Shown: positions 34,771-44,538, numbered from the stretch's first letter. The stretch is 64,000 bases of DNA from VXPQ01 sp964608315 (GCA_964608315.1 CAZSNF010000003.1:124001-188000), one strand, 5' to 3'. Numbers and translations: made by a program. Notes: generated by a model not told the origin, from the letters alone.

Positions 34771-36066
34771 TTATTTCGACGCGGCGTCGATAACCTCCCG
34801 AATGGCTTCCACTACGAACTCCGGCGCCTGCCGATGAAACCATGTTCCGATGCGGCGGGTCTGCACATGCCGACTCCATGCAAGCCCTTCGAGCCATTCG
34901 TCCCGCAACGCAGCCTTCGCCCGAATCCCGGCCCCGGTTTCGCCCACCCAGCGCGGCGTTTCCGGAACGTTCAGGGACGTCAAAACCACTACAGGCGTCT
35001 CCGGCAAGGCCCCGGCCTCCGGCAACGCGCCGGCTTCCATCATCTCCTCGTATAGCGCGAATTCGGCCCGTTCGGCGTCCGACGCAAGGCCATACAACAT
35101 ATTCCTTCCGGCCATATACCGATCCGCGGAGGCTTCGTCGAGCGCGGAAAGCCGCTGCATCTCCCGCTCGTGCACCGGCTCCACCAGCGCCAGCCCCGCC
35201 ACAGCGTCGGGATAGCGCGCGGCGAACGTCCGGGCGAATACGGCGCCCAACCCGTGCGCCACCAGTACGTACGGCGGTTCGGCGGACAATTGCTGCAACA
35301 GGGCATGGAGTTCCTCCGCAAGCAAGACGGGCGTCCGTTCGGACGGGCGGGAGGCCGGAACAGGGTCCGAATAGCCCAGCCCCGAACGCGAATACGAGAT
35401 GGCCCGGGCAAACGCCTGCACGTCGTGATGCACGTAATCCCATACGCGCAGGTCTTCGCCCAGATCGGACAGGAACACGACGGATATGCCCTCGCCTTCG
35501 TCCAGCGCATACAGGCCATAGCCGCCCACGTCCACCTTTTTTCCGCGCGGACCGCCAAGCAAATCCAGTTCGCGGTACCGGAACTGTCGCTCAAGCCGGG
35601 CGATGCGCTGATCCACGCGCTCCCGGGACAGGCGATCCGCAGAAACGGGCAGGCCGGGCGGCGCAAGCGCTGCGGGACCCATGCTGGCCTCCTCGTCGGA
35701 GCAAACGCCCACGAACACGCCATCCGGTTCGCGCTCCAGTTCGCAATCTATCCGAAATGCAGGCCACCAGGAAAACGACAGGAAACCTTCTATGAGGCGC
35801 GCGCCCTCCACGCGAAACTCGTCCTGGAGCAGATGCTCGATGCGCAAAAGGGTTTCCGAAGAATCTCCCGGGGCGGGCGCATGGATCGTTACGCCAAAGG
35901 GCGAACCGCCGGGATTTTGCATGAATCCGGTCCAGGCGCCCGCTTCCAGCGCATCTCCGGGCGGAACAGCTGTTTGCGCCCGAACCTCCTGGACGTCCGA
36001 TAAGCAAACGCATAGCGCAAGGCCCGCCGCCGCAACCGCGGCGAAACGCCTGGACGCGCAAACCAT
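34771..36066 (-). CDS. alpha/beta-hydrolase-fold exported protein lacking the nucleophile serine
   Basis: A 431-residue protein. The ATG at 36066 gives a signal peptide (RRFAAVAAAGLALCVCLSDV). An N-terminal region of about 200 residues contains ARLEGFLSFSWW-like strands and no known domain. The alpha/beta-hydrolase domain starts near residue 225 (ISVVFLSDLGEDLRVWDYVH), with SYSRSGLGYSDPV and LVEPVHE typical of the fold. At the nucleophile elbow the protein reads VLVAHGLGAVFA, so Gly replaces the Ser of the usual G-x-S-x-G. The late His (TWFHRQAPEFVVEAI) is present. It may be a binding protein or may use another residue. It follows a TPR lipoprotein gene by 85 bp. Confidence 0.8.
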   Translation of the reverse strand: MVCASRRFAAVAAAGLALCVCLSDVQEVRAQTAVPPGDALEAGAWTGFMQNPGGSPFGVTIHAPAPGDSSETLLRIEHLLQDEFRVEGARLIEGFLSFSWWPAFRIDCELEREPDGVFVGVCSDEEASMGPAALAPPGLPVSADRLSRERVDQRIARLERQFRYRELDLLGGPRGKKVDVGGYGLYALDEGEGISVVFLSDLGEDLRVWDYVHHDVQAFARAISYSRSGLGYSDPVPASRPSERTPVLLAEELHALLQQLSAEPPYVLVAHGLGAVFARTFAARYPDAVAGLALVEPVHEREMQRLSALDEASADRYMAGRNMLYGLASDAERAEFALYEEMMEAGALPEAGALPETPVVVLTSLNVPETPRWVGETGAGIRAKAALRDEWLEGLAWSRHVQTRRIGTWFHRQAPEFVVEAIREVIDAASK

Positions 36067-36151
36067 GCGGCGCAGATAAAGCGATAAAGGGAAAAATGCA
36101 AACGAAAACATGGATGCGAACAGCGTTAAAGCGGATGGAACGAACAACAGG

Positions 36152-37387
36152 TTAATTTTCGCTCGCCATGCGGGCAAGCTGGTTCAGATAATCCCGGGCA
36201 ATTCGATTGCCCGGATCAAGTCGAATCGTCATCTCCCAGGCCTGGCGCGCCTCGCCATATCGTTCGGCGTTTCCATAAGCCACGCCCAGATTCAGCCAGG
36301 CGTCTGCAAACGCCGGATCGCGATCCACGATCATCCGGTACTGCGCGATGGCGCCGTCGGCGTCGCCGCTTTCCAGCATCAACGACGCCAGATTCACATG
36401 CAGCCGGAGATCGTTCGGAACGATGGCGATAGCCCGCTTGTAGGCGTCCAGCGCCCGGTCGTACATCCCGGCCCTGCGGTGCACCTCGCTGAGGCGCAGC
36501 CAGTTTTGCACCTCGCTCGGATTCCGGTTTACGGCGTCGTGCGCCTCGTTGATTTCCTGCTGAATTTGCTGCGCTTCTTCGGCCAGAGCCAAATGTATTT
36601 CCGCCTCGGCCTCCTCGCCCAGGCGCATCAACGCCTGCCCCAGGTTGTACTGCGCGCCATGATGCCACGGGCGTTCTTCCACCACAGCGCGGAGCTGGAC
36701 CACCGCCTCTTCCACCTCGCCCGTACGAAACAATTGCGTCCCCACGACATAGCGGTAATCCACGCTCTCGGGCCGAATGGCCGCCGCGCGTTTCGACAAA
36801 GCGATGGCCGTCTCGAAATCCCCCATTTCCTCGTGAAGCTGGCCCAGCCACATGTACGCGGTCGTGTTCGTACTGTCTATCCTGACAGATTGCTCGTACG
36901 ACCACTGCGCGCTGTCCGCCATGCCCAGTTTGGCGTACGCGCGGCCCATTTCGAGATACAGATGCGTATTCGGTTCGATCGCCTCTTCGCGGCGGAACGC
37001 GCCGATGGCGTCCCGGAGACGCCCCCGGCGAAAATGATTGACGCCGATATTCATGTGCGCGCCGCGATACGCCTCGTCCGCCGCAAGAACGGTGGCGTAC
37101 GCCGCGTTGGCCACCTCAAGCTGATTCAGATCCGTGTAAATCCGACCGCGCAGGAAATACGTATCCGCCAGCTCTGGCGCATATGTCTCCACGCTGTCCG
37201 TAAGCGCCAGCGCATGCAGGTAATTCCCCTCGCGCCACGCCGCATCGGCCTGGAGCATAAACCGTTGTACGTTCATATCCAGCGAGGCGCGAAGCGCTTC
37301 CGTCCTGGTAGGCGGCGGCGCTGCGTTTTCTTGCGCGCAACCCGCAAGCAGGCAAGCGACCGCTGCGATGCAAAACCGTCGTATCAT
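36152..37387 (-). CDS. TPR lipoprotein (module B)
   Basis: A 411-residue lipoprotein with a short signal and lipobox (CIAAVACLLAGC). About ten tetratricopeptide repeats: ALALTDSVETYAPELADTYF, YRGAHMNIGVNHFRRGRLRD, NTTAYMWLGQLHEEMGDFET, GAQYNLGQALMRLGEEAEAE, DAWLNLGVAYGNAERYGEAR. It is the orthologous partner of the 21220 gene in module A. It follows the second ASPIC/UnbV gene by 28 bp on the same strand. Expected role: periplasm-facing scaffold in the receptor/secretion module. Confidence 0.88.
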   Translation of the reverse strand: MIRRFCIAAVACLLAGCAQENAAPPPTRTEALRASLDMNVQRFMLQADAAWREGNYLHALALTDSVETYAPELADTYFLRGRIYTDLNQLEVANAAYATVLAADEAYRGAHMNIGVNHFRRGRLRDAIGAFRREEAIEPNTHLYLEMGRAYAKLGMADSAQWSYEQSVRIDSTNTTAYMWLGQLHEEMGDFETAIALSKRAAAIRPESVDYRYVVGTQLFRTGEVEEAVVQLRAVVEERPWHHGAQYNLGQALMRLGEEAEAEIHLALAEEAQQIQQEINEAHDAVNRNPSEVQNWLRLSEVHRRAGMYDRALDAYKRAIAIVPNDLRLHVNLASLMLESGDADGAIAQYRMIVDRDPAFADAWLNLGVAYGNAERYGEARQAWEMTIRLDPGNRIARDYLNQLARMASEN

Positions 37388-37415
37388 GCTTTTCCCCCTG
37401 TCCGCAAAAAATCGT

Positions 37416-39209
37416 TTACCCGTTTGTTTTTTCGCGCTCCGCGACGGGTTCCGCCATGCGCAATACGCCGGACCCCTCCACGAGAATCACTTGCTGCCCG
37501 GCCGCTACGTCGGCGAATCGTTCCGTCAGGCCGCTCGGCCAATATACTATTAGACTATCTACCTGCCGCCGTGCTCCCAACCCGAATGTCGCAGGCAATG
37601 CAGACTGCGACAAAAAGCTCGAACCCGACCGGATACGCCGCTCCATCCGCAAGCCGTCGACTACCGCCTCAATCCGGGCGCCGAGCGCGCTGCGGTTGCT
37701 TTCGCGCCCTTCCAGCTGAACGTGCAGCCACTCCGCCCCCTCCAGATCGTTGCGCCAGAGATGCGCCGGTCCGGCGTTTTCCAGCAGCAACACGTCGAGG
37801 TCGCCGTCCCGGTCATAGTCCGCATGCGCTGCGCCGCGGGCCACGAGCGGCCGGGCAAGTACGCCGGTCGCCGAAAGCGCCTCGTCGAATACGCCGTCGC
37901 CCCGATTCAGGAAAAGCTGCGCCGGTTCTGCAAAGGTCGCTCCCTCAAGAATCTCGGCGATATGCTCCAGCACATGCCCGTTCGCCAGAAAAAGGTCGAG
38001 GTCGCCGTCCAGGTCCGCATCGAAAAGAAACAGGCCGAAAGTCAGGGTGCCCATCGTGGGAAAGCCAATGCGGGATGCGGTTGCCCGGTCCGTAAAATAA
38101 CCGTTCGAGGCATGCCGGAAAACGCTCACCGTTTCCTGTGTGAAATTCCCCACGAAAATGGTCGTTTCTCCGGCGCTGTCCACCACGCCCGCATCCACCC
38201 CCATGCCGGCGCGAGCCTGCCCGTGCCGGTCGTACGCCACGCCGCTGCGTACGCCCGCCTCGACAAACGTACCGTCCCCCCGATTGACGAACAGCAGGTT
38301 CCGCTCCGTATCGTTGGCCACATACAGGTCAAAATGACCATCTACGGTTACGTCCAGCTCGGTCACCCCGAGCGTCTTGTCCAGCGCGGGGTCGATAGCG
38401 CCCGAAAAACCGGCTTCCTCCGTAGCGTCCGCAAAGGAGCCATCCCCCCGGTTACGATAGAACGCGCTGGCGACGCCCGCATAATTTTGCGGAGTGCAGT
38501 AGGCTTTCGCCCCCTCGTGATAACAGGGAATATCCGTCTCGGGCGTCCAGGATACATAGTTTCCCACGAACAAATCGACCCAGCCGTCCCGATCGGCGTC
38601 GAAAAAAACGGCGGACGTACTCCAGTGCGCCTCGCCCGCAAGGCCCGCCGCCTTGCCCACTTCCTCAAAACGCCCGCCCGCGTTGCGAAAGAGCAGATTT
38701 TCGTGCAAGGTCGTCAGAAAAAAATCCGTGTCCCCGTCGTTGTCGTAATCGGCGGCGGCCACGCCGAACCCGTACGCTTCCAGTCCGGCAAGGCCCGCCT
38801 CGCCCGAAACGTCCGCGAACGTTCCGTCGCCGAGATTCCGATAGAGCCGCAACGCTTCCACCGGCTCGTCGGAAACGTCCGCCCACCGTCCGCCTCCCAC
38901 CAGCAGGATATCCTGCCACCCGTCGCCGTCGTAATCGAGAAACGCCCCGCCGGGCCCCACCACTTCCGGCATCCATTTCTGGCCGAAACCCCCGTTTTCG
39001 TGCCGATAGGCCCCCAGCCCCGCCTCCTCGGTAACATCCGTAAACATCGGCGCCGCAGGCCCAGCGCCCGGATCGGCCGCTTCGTCTCCTCCCCCGCATC
39101 CCGCGCACCCGGCCGCCATGCCGACGCAACATATAGCCCCGGCCATGCAACGCACAACGCCCTGCGGGGCGCGAATCGCGCGAATCAGACGCCGGAAAAC
39201 CTGCCTCAT
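37416..39209 (-). CDS. CRTAC1-type ASPIC/UnbV protein (module B, second)
   Basis: A 597-residue protein. The ATG at 39209 overlaps the stop of the preceding ASPIC/UnbV gene by 4 bases and gives an N-terminal signal with cysteines AAGCAGCGGG, one of which may be lipidated. FG-GAP loops: FLDYDGDGWQDILLVGGG, ADYDNDGDTDFFLTTLH, DADRDGWVDLFVGNYVSW, DVTVDGHFDLYVANDTERN, DADLDGDLDLFLANGHV, ADYDRDGDLDVLLLENAG. The ASPIC/UnbV domain ends with LIVYWPSG. The paired-cysteine insertion is IPCYHEGAKAYCTPQNY. Frame upstream of 39209 stays open for 359 codons but is antisense-like low-complexity Arg/Gly and overlaps the previous gene, so it is not coding. Confidence 0.9.
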   Translation of the reverse strand: MRQVFRRLIRAIRAPQGVVRCMAGAICCVGMAAGCAGCGGGDEAADPGAGPAAPMFTDVTEEAGLGAYRHENGGFGQKWMPEVVGPGGAFLDYDGDGWQDILLVGGGRWADVSDEPVEALRLYRNLGDGTFADVSGEAGLAGLEAYGFGVAAADYDNDGDTDFFLTTLHENLLFRNAGGRFEEVGKAAGLAGEAHWSTSAVFFDADRDGWVDLFVGNYVSWTPETDIPCYHEGAKAYCTPQNYAGVASAFYRNRGDGSFADATEEAGFSGAIDPALDKTLGVTELDVTVDGHFDLYVANDTERNLLFVNRGDGTFVEAGVRSGVAYDRHGQARAGMGVDAGVVDSAGETTIFVGNFTQETVSVFRHASNGYFTDRATASRIGFPTMGTLTFGLFLFDADLDGDLDLFLANGHVLEHIAEILEGATFAEPAQLFLNRGDGVFDEALSATGVLARPLVARGAAHADYDRDGDLDVLLLENAGPAHLWRNDLEGAEWLHVQLEGRESNRSALGARIEAVVDGLRMERRIRSGSSFLSQSALPATFGLGARRQVDSLIVYWPSGLTERFADVAAGQQVILVEGSGVLRMAEPVAEREKTNG

Positions 39210-40993
39210 GGATCGACCCGGACAAGTTGCAACGCCCCCGATCCCTCGACAAGGAGCACATCCTGGCCGCCCGCTACCTCGCCGAACCGCTCGACCAGAC
39301 CGCCCGGCCAGTACACGGTCAGCGAATCGACGGCCTCCCGGCTGCCCAGGCCGAACGCAGCCACCGGCTCCGATTGCGCAAGATAACTGGACCCGGTCCG
39401 GATGCGCCGCTCCATAATCAGATCGCCCGCCTTCGCCGTAATGCGGGTTCCGAGCCCGTCCCGATTGCTTGTTCGCCCTTCGACATGGACCCGCAGATAC
39501 CGTCCGGGGGCCGTGTCGTTGCGCCAAAGATGAACCGGCCCTCCGTTCTCGGTAATCAGAATATCCTGATCTCCGTCCTGATCGTAATCCGCAAAGGCGG
39601 CCCCTCGGCCCACAAGCAAGTCCGTCCATACGCCCTCCCCCGGCGTAAATTCGTCGAACACGCCGTCGCCCCTGTTCAGGAAAAGCTGGGCGGGCTGCCG
39701 GTAGCTGATCCGGTCGTTCTCGCCGGTTCTGTCGGGATGCACGTGCCCATTGGCCACAAACAGGTCCAGATCCGTATCCATGTCCACATCCAGCAAAAAC
39801 AGCCCGAACGTAAGGGACAGCAGCCCCGGATAGCCGATGCGCGACAACCCGGCCCGGCCTGTAAACGATTCGCCCTCTTCGTGGCGGTACACCCCGATCA
39901 TCTCCCCTGCAAAATTCCCGACGTACAGCGAATAGCGGCCGGTGCTGTCCGTAATCCCCGCGTCGATTCCCATGCCCGCGCGCGCTTCTCCGTGTTCGCT
40001 GAACGCAAAGCCGCTCGGTACGCCAATATCGGTAAACGTGCCGTCCGCATTGTTGCGGAAAAGCAAATCGCCCTCGCCGTCGTTCGCCACGGCCAGGTCC
40101 GGCCACCCGTCGAAATTGAAATCCAGTTCGGCTACGCCCAGCGATTTGCCCAGCGTCGGCATGAAGCCAGCCGCCGACGTATGGTCTGCGAATACGCCGT
40201 TCCCGTCGTTTACGTAGTACCGGCTCTGCACCCCGGTATACACGGCGGGGTGGCAATACAATTTGACCGCGCCCCCCGACGGGCAAAAAATATCCGTTTC
40301 CGGCGTCCAGTCCACATAGTTCGCTACATACAAATCAGCGTCCCCGTCCCGGTCGGCGTCGAAGAAAATAGCCGAACTGCTCCAGATGTCGTTTCCCTCC
40401 AGGCCCGCCTCGTCCGTGGCCTCCACGAACCGCCCCCCTTCGTTGCGAAAGAAAAAATTCTCCTCCAGACAGGTAATGTAGAGGTCCGGGTCCCCGTCGT
40501 TGTCGTAATCGGCGGCGGTCATCCCGATGGTATACCCGTCTACGTCCGCCAGGCCTGCTGCTTCCGTTGCCTCGGTAAAAGCGCCGTCGCCGTTATTCCG
40601 GTACAGAAACACGGCTTGCACCGGCGTTTGGGGATTCCAGTCGCCCCCGCCCAGAAGCAAAATATCGATCCACCCGTCGCCGTCGTAATCGAAAAACCCT
40701 CCCCCGGATCCCATTTGCTCGGGATACCACTTGTCCCCGGCGGCGCCGTTGACGTGCATGAAACCGCCCAGTCCAGCCTCTTCCGCCACATTCGTAAAAA
40801 CAGGAAGCCGGACGCCCTCCTCGTCCGCCGACCGCGAGCCCGAAAGCGAACAAGCGCTTAACGAACCCGCAACGCACCAGACAAGGACAGCGCCCAGCCA
40901 ACCTGTCGAACAAAAACCGGAAACAGGGTCAGAAGGAGAGGTGAACCGCGAACCGCTGGACCGTGTCGAAAATACCGAAATCCGTATAGGCAT
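39206..40993 (-). CDS. CRTAC1-type ASPIC/UnbV lipoprotein (module B, first)
   Basis: A 595-residue protein if it starts at the ATG at 40993; this overlaps the end of the PorV-like gene by 65 bases because no ATG, GTG or TTG occurs closer to the signal (WLGAVLVWCVAGSLSAC). FG-GAP loops: FFDYDGDGWIDILLLGGG, ADYDNDGDPDLYITCLE, DADRDGDADLYVANYVDW, DFNFDGWPDLAVANDG, DVDMDTDLDLFVANGHV, ADYDQDGDQDILITENGG; ASPIC/UnbV domain GSSYLAQSEPVAAFGLG. Cysteine insertion IFCPSGGAVKLYCHPAVY. Start uncertain; the rest is clear. Confidence 0.85.
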   Translation of the reverse strand: MPIRISVFSTRSSGSRFTSPSDPVSGFCSTGWLGAVLVWCVAGSLSACSLSGSRSADEEGVRLPVFTNVAEEAGLGGFMHVNGAAGDKWYPEQMGSGGGFFDYDGDGWIDILLLGGGDWNPQTPVQAVFLYRNNGDGAFTEATEAAGLADVDGYTIGMTAADYDNDGDPDLYITCLEENFFFRNEGGRFVEATDEAGLEGNDIWSSSAIFFDADRDGDADLYVANYVDWTPETDIFCPSGGAVKLYCHPAVYTGVQSRYYVNDGNGVFADHTSAAGFMPTLGKSLGVAELDFNFDGWPDLAVANDGEGDLLFRNNADGTFTDIGVPSGFAFSEHGEARAGMGIDAGITDSTGRYSLYVGNFAGEMIGVYRHEEGESFTGRAGLSRIGYPGLLSLTFGLFLLDVDMDTDLDLFVANGHVHPDRTGENDRISYRQPAQLFLNRGDGVFDEFTPGEGVWTDLLVGRGAAFADYDQDGDQDILITENGGPVHLWRNDTAPGRYLRVHVEGRTSNRDGLGTRITAKAGDLIMERRIRTGSSYLAQSEPVAAFGLGSREAVDSLTVYWPGGLVERFGEVAGGQDVLLVEGSGALQLVRVDP

Positions 40994-42023
40994 AATCCAC
41001 GCCGAATCCAATACCCGAAGCATCGTATTTCAAACCGGCCCCAAGGCTGAACCCTTCTTCATGATCGTCGCCCACGAAAGCGCGCCCCAAACCTCCCCGC
41101 AGGGAAAGGATGTTCATGACCGTGTACTCGCCGCCGATCTTCACATGCTCCGCAAAGTCGCGTGGACGCTGCGCATCCACGGAAATCAGGAACGAGTGCA
41201 TGTTCGGGTCCAGCGTGGTGAGATCGACGACATCCATCGAAACGCCGATCTGGAACGTCAACGGAAGTTCGAAACGCTCCCGTTCGTACACCAGCTCCCG
41301 CGAGAAATTACGGGTGTTCATCGCGATGGTAAGGCTCTCGAATCCCGTATCGTACAGTATGCCGAAATCAACCGCAATGGTGTTCAGCGCATAATCCTCG
41401 AAGGTGGCGGATGTACCGTCATCAAGAGAAGTAGCGCCATCATCCGAACGAGCCTTGGCGAACGAACCGAGATCCTGCTGGACGTACTTGATGTGGGCGC
41501 CTACGGAAAAACGATCCGTGAACGACCGCGCATACCCTACGCCTATGGCAAGCGACGTGGGGCTGTACGTACCCAGTTCGATGAATCCCTGCTCGTTTTC
41601 CGCGCGAACTGTTTCGAAAAACTCCCCGCCGTAGTCCACGTTCATGAACGAGAGTCCAACGACGCCGTAATTCCCTCCGCCCGGGCGATACGCCACGCTC
41701 GCCGCGTTGTACTGAATGTCCACAATGTAGCTCATGACGCCGAAACCCGCGCTGAAATTACCGTCCATGCGCGACATGGCGGCGGGATTGTAAAACATCG
41801 CCGTGGAGGAACCCAGCGTAGACGACGTAACGGCGCCGCCCATGGCGGTTGCCCGCGCATCAACGGACTCCGAAAGAAATTTGAAGCCGGTTTGACCGCG
41901 CTTGGCGGTTTCTACCTCGTCGTCCGGGCCCGCAATGCCCGTCTGAGCAAATGTCGAAGGGGCCGTAAGTAACCCGATGGCTACGAGGAGGCATGTGGTA
42001 GCAATACTCCTTTTCATAATCAA
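40929..42023 (-). CDS. PorV/PorQ family outer-membrane protein (module B)
   Basis: A 364-residue barrel protein; Met3 is an equally good start. Signal peptide to about LTAPSTFAQ. Family features: FKFLSESVDARATAMGGAVT, SSTAMFYNPAAMSRMDGN, and the C-terminal YAYTDFGIFDTVQRFAVHLS ending Phe. It matches the 24354 protein along its whole length, and both are placed between a large secreted protein and an ASPIC/UnbV protein. Proposed role: shuttle for that secreted neighbour at the outer membrane. Confidence 0.85.
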   Translation of the reverse strand: MIMKRSIATTCLLVAIGLLTAPSTFAQTGIAGPDDEVETAKRGQTGFKFLSESVDARATAMGGAVTSSTLGSSTAMFYNPAAMSRMDGNFSAGFGVMSYIVDIQYNAASVAYRPGGGNYGVVGLSFMNVDYGGEFFETVRAENEQGFIELGTYSPTSLAIGVGYARSFTDRFSVGAHIKYVQQDLGSFAKARSDDGATSLDDGTSATFEDYALNTIAVDFGILYDTGFESLTIAMNTRNFSRELVYERERFELPLTFQIGVSMDVVDLTTLDPNMHSFLISVDAQRPRDFAEHVKIGGEYTVMNILSLRGGLGRAFVGDDHEEGFSLGAGLKYDASGIGFGVDYAYTDFGIFDTVQRFAVHLSF

Positions 42024-42104
42024 GCCTGATTGAATGTCGATAAGGGGTTTCGTGTGTCGAAGCCTCGGGGGCGAACCGTCAGGCGGCCCGCCCCCGGGCC
42101 CGGG

Positions 42105-44441
42105 TTACCGAATGACCGTGAATTTACGGAATACGCGCTCGCCCTCCGGGGTTTCAACCACCGCGATATAAATACCGCTTACGAGCAACTGTCGCGCGCG
42201 CGTCGTGAGGTTCCACTTCTCGTCGCCGCTCCCGTCGTCGTGCTCAATGGTCTCAATGAGTTCGCCGATCTCCGAGTAAATCCTGATCGTGCACTCGCCC
42301 GGAATATTGAAGAAGGCGACTTCGTCTTCCTTCGTGAAGCGAATGGACTGGTCGGAGCCAAGATTGACCGGGTTCGGCACCACGCGCACATCCTCGATCG
42401 TCCCGGTAGCGCCGAAAGGCGGGCGCTTCAGGTTCGTGGGCTGGTAAGTCTGCGTAAAGTACCGGCTGCTGCGCAACCGCACGCCGCCTCCGGGAACTCC
42501 GGCAAGCCCGCTCGGATCGTTCGGAAGTTCCTCGCCCACCGCAACGAGATAGTAGTAGTAATCCGTGCCGCGAATGGCCGATTCGTCGTTGAACGACGTC
42601 GCGCCCGCATCGAGGGCGGGACCTTCGCAGTCGGGACGCATGCCGCGCAAGCAGACGTACGGCATCTCGTCTTCCCTGCGACGAAGCCGGCCCGAATTCG
42701 CCTCGTCGTCCATGCTGTCCAGCGCGCCCAGCAAATCGCTCGCCTCGCGGACATAGTCGTACGCGGGACTCCACCACACATTCCGATCCGTGCGGTACAC
42801 TTCCCAACCGACGCGGCTGGGACCGCCTGCGGAAGGCGTCCACGCAAGCTCGATCTGACCAGGCTTGCCGTCCACCGAAAAGGCGCTCGGCGGCAACGGC
42901 GGCTGCGCAATCGGATACGTCGTAAGATCGTTCGACGCTTCATAGACGGCCCGGGCCGTGACGAAATTCTTGAAGAGCGAATCCCTCGCCGTGAGCACCC
43001 ACTGATTCTTCGTCATGGCTTCAAGGCCCAAGTCGTATACGTCGTGGTAGCTATATTCCACGTCGTCCTTGATCACCCCGTCGCCGTTGGCGTCGTAGCG
43101 AATGATGTGATCCCTGTCCCGGCCTGTCAGTTTGAACTCCCGACCGATCGCAAGCGACGCGTCGAAGTCCAGACCGCCCACCGAACGAACGAAAAGGATA
43201 CGCACTTCGTCGCCGAACGCCATGTCATAGGGGCCGTACGCCGCGGTGGCGGCATGACCGCCCTGGCGACCCTGGCTCGGATTGTTCGTCGGCTCCCAGA
43301 AAAGCCCGTCTGACTCAATGCGTTCGGCCCACGTGGGGCACATGCGCGTACGAGACACGTCCGACGAGCACCCTTCCGGCGCGGGCGTGTGATCCTCGCG
43401 CGTCAGAATGCCGTCCTCGTAATACTCGAGGTGCGCCGCGCCCGCCGCCGTCAGTTTCTCGTCCTGGTCCATGAAGCCGATCGTGTGCGGCTGCACCATG
43501 CGATCAAAGGTGGGATCGCTGCTGGAATTCGGAGCGTACAGGGGCATTTCCCCATCGAAGTAAGCCCCTCCGAGGCGGCCTACCGTATCCCCCGCGGCCT
43601 GGGACCAGTGCGCTTCAAGAATCGGCGCTCCAAGGTTGTCCCAGTTGCCCGCGGAATAATCCGGCTCGTAGCCCTTCCACAGGTAATACGCCGTAATATC
43701 CAGCGGGTAATCAGCGTGGCCGTCGCCCACGGCGTCCACCATGCTGTACTTGCCCCATACCTGGCCGCCGTCGCCGATCCACGCCGCCGTATCCGTGCCG
43801 CGCCAGCGATGGATCCAGTAGAAGTACGTCTCATTCAATGTCTGGTCCGGCAGTTCAATGTCCGGATCGTCGTCCGTATTACCCGTGTTCGTGAAGACAT
43901 ACTCGACGATATGATATTCGTCATGGAACGGGTTGCTCCAGGCATAGGCCCGCTTGCGGACGGTAACGCCGATGTTCATGTTCCATATGGCTTCATGGAC
44001 GCGATCGGCCGGCAGATTCGGATCGACCTCGTTCACCACGGCTACGCGGTCGAACGAAGAGACGCCGTCCACCGTAACTTCCGAATCGTCCCACTTGGCG
44101 ATCAACCTGTCCTCCACGGGATAGGCGAAGTCAACGCCGGGGTCGCGGGGACCGATACGGGACGTGTAGTACGGATAGGCCTGCCCGGCCGGGTCTGTCC
44201 ATTCCTTGGCGCCGATCCAGAACGCGCCGGAACGTTCATGCGTCGAATTCCGATGAATGGCCGGATAGGCCATCAGGTTCGATGTTTCATTCTTGACTCC
44301 GACCTGGGGATACCCGTCCTGGTAATCTCCAATGTCGATCCACGTAATGGTGAACTGGCCCACGGCCTCGCCGACGCCCAGCGCCCCGAACGAACACGCA
44401 AGGATAGCAACCGCAAGAAGCTTGTAGCTGGCTTTCATCAT
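42105..44441 (-). CDS. large secreted protein with type IX sorting-like C-terminus (module B)
   Basis: A 778-residue protein with signal peptide LLAVAILACSFGALGVGEAV. The N-terminal 530 residues are Trp/Asp/Gly-rich with FWIGAKEWTDPAGQAYPYYT and an EF-hand-like YDANGDGVIKDDVEYS. A fibronectin-III-like part follows (PPSAFSVDGKPGQIELAWTP). C-terminus: VRVVPNPVNLGSD, CTIRIYSEIGELIETIEHDD, GIYIAVVETPEGE, ending KFTVIR. It corresponds to the 25473 protein; the sorting end is the most conserved part. Enzymatic function is not recognisable. Confidence 0.8.
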   Translation of the reverse strand: MMKASYKLLAVAILACSFGALGVGEAVGQFTITWIDIGDYQDGYPQVGVKNETSNLMAYPAIHRNSTHERSGAFWIGAKEWTDPAGQAYPYYTSRIGPRDPGVDFAYPVEDRLIAKWDDSEVTVDGVSSFDRVAVVNEVDPNLPADRVHEAIWNMNIGVTVRKRAYAWSNPFHDEYHIVEYVFTNTGNTDDDPDIELPDQTLNETYFYWIHRWRGTDTAAWIGDGGQVWGKYSMVDAVGDGHADYPLDITAYYLWKGYEPDYSAGNWDNLGAPILEAHWSQAAGDTVGRLGGAYFDGEMPLYAPNSSSDPTFDRMVQPHTIGFMDQDEKLTAAGAAHLEYYEDGILTREDHTPAPEGCSSDVSRTRMCPTWAERIESDGLFWEPTNNPSQGRQGGHAATAAYGPYDMAFGDEVRILFVRSVGGLDFDASLAIGREFKLTGRDRDHIIRYDANGDGVIKDDVEYSYHDVYDLGLEAMTKNQWVLTARDSLFKNFVTARAVYEASNDLTTYPIAQPPLPPSAFSVDGKPGQIELAWTPSAGGPSRVGWEVYRTDRNVWWSPAYDYVREASDLLGALDSMDDEANSGRLRRREDEMPYVCLRGMRPDCEGPALDAGATSFNDESAIRGTDYYYYLVAVGEELPNDPSGLAGVPGGGVRLRSSRYFTQTYQPTNLKRPPFGATGTIEDVRVVPNPVNLGSDQSIRFTKEDEVAFFNIPGECTIRIYSEIGELIETIEHDDGSGDEKWNLTTRARQLLVSGIYIAVVETPEGERVFRKFTVIR

Positions 44442-44538
44442 GGTTTTGTTTCTTATGTAAGAATAACTGCCGGCGACGATGTCTCCGAATAGATTCGTCC
44501 GGGGGTCGCTGGCCGTCCCCCGGACGAATCCGTTTCGT

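Noticed and set aside
39210..40286. Extended N-terminus for the ASPIC/UnbV gene at 37416
   Set aside because: The extra 359 codons are Arg/Gly-rich and lie out of frame over the neighbouring ASPIC/UnbV gene; the ATG at 39209 gives a proper signal peptide and a 4-base overlap.
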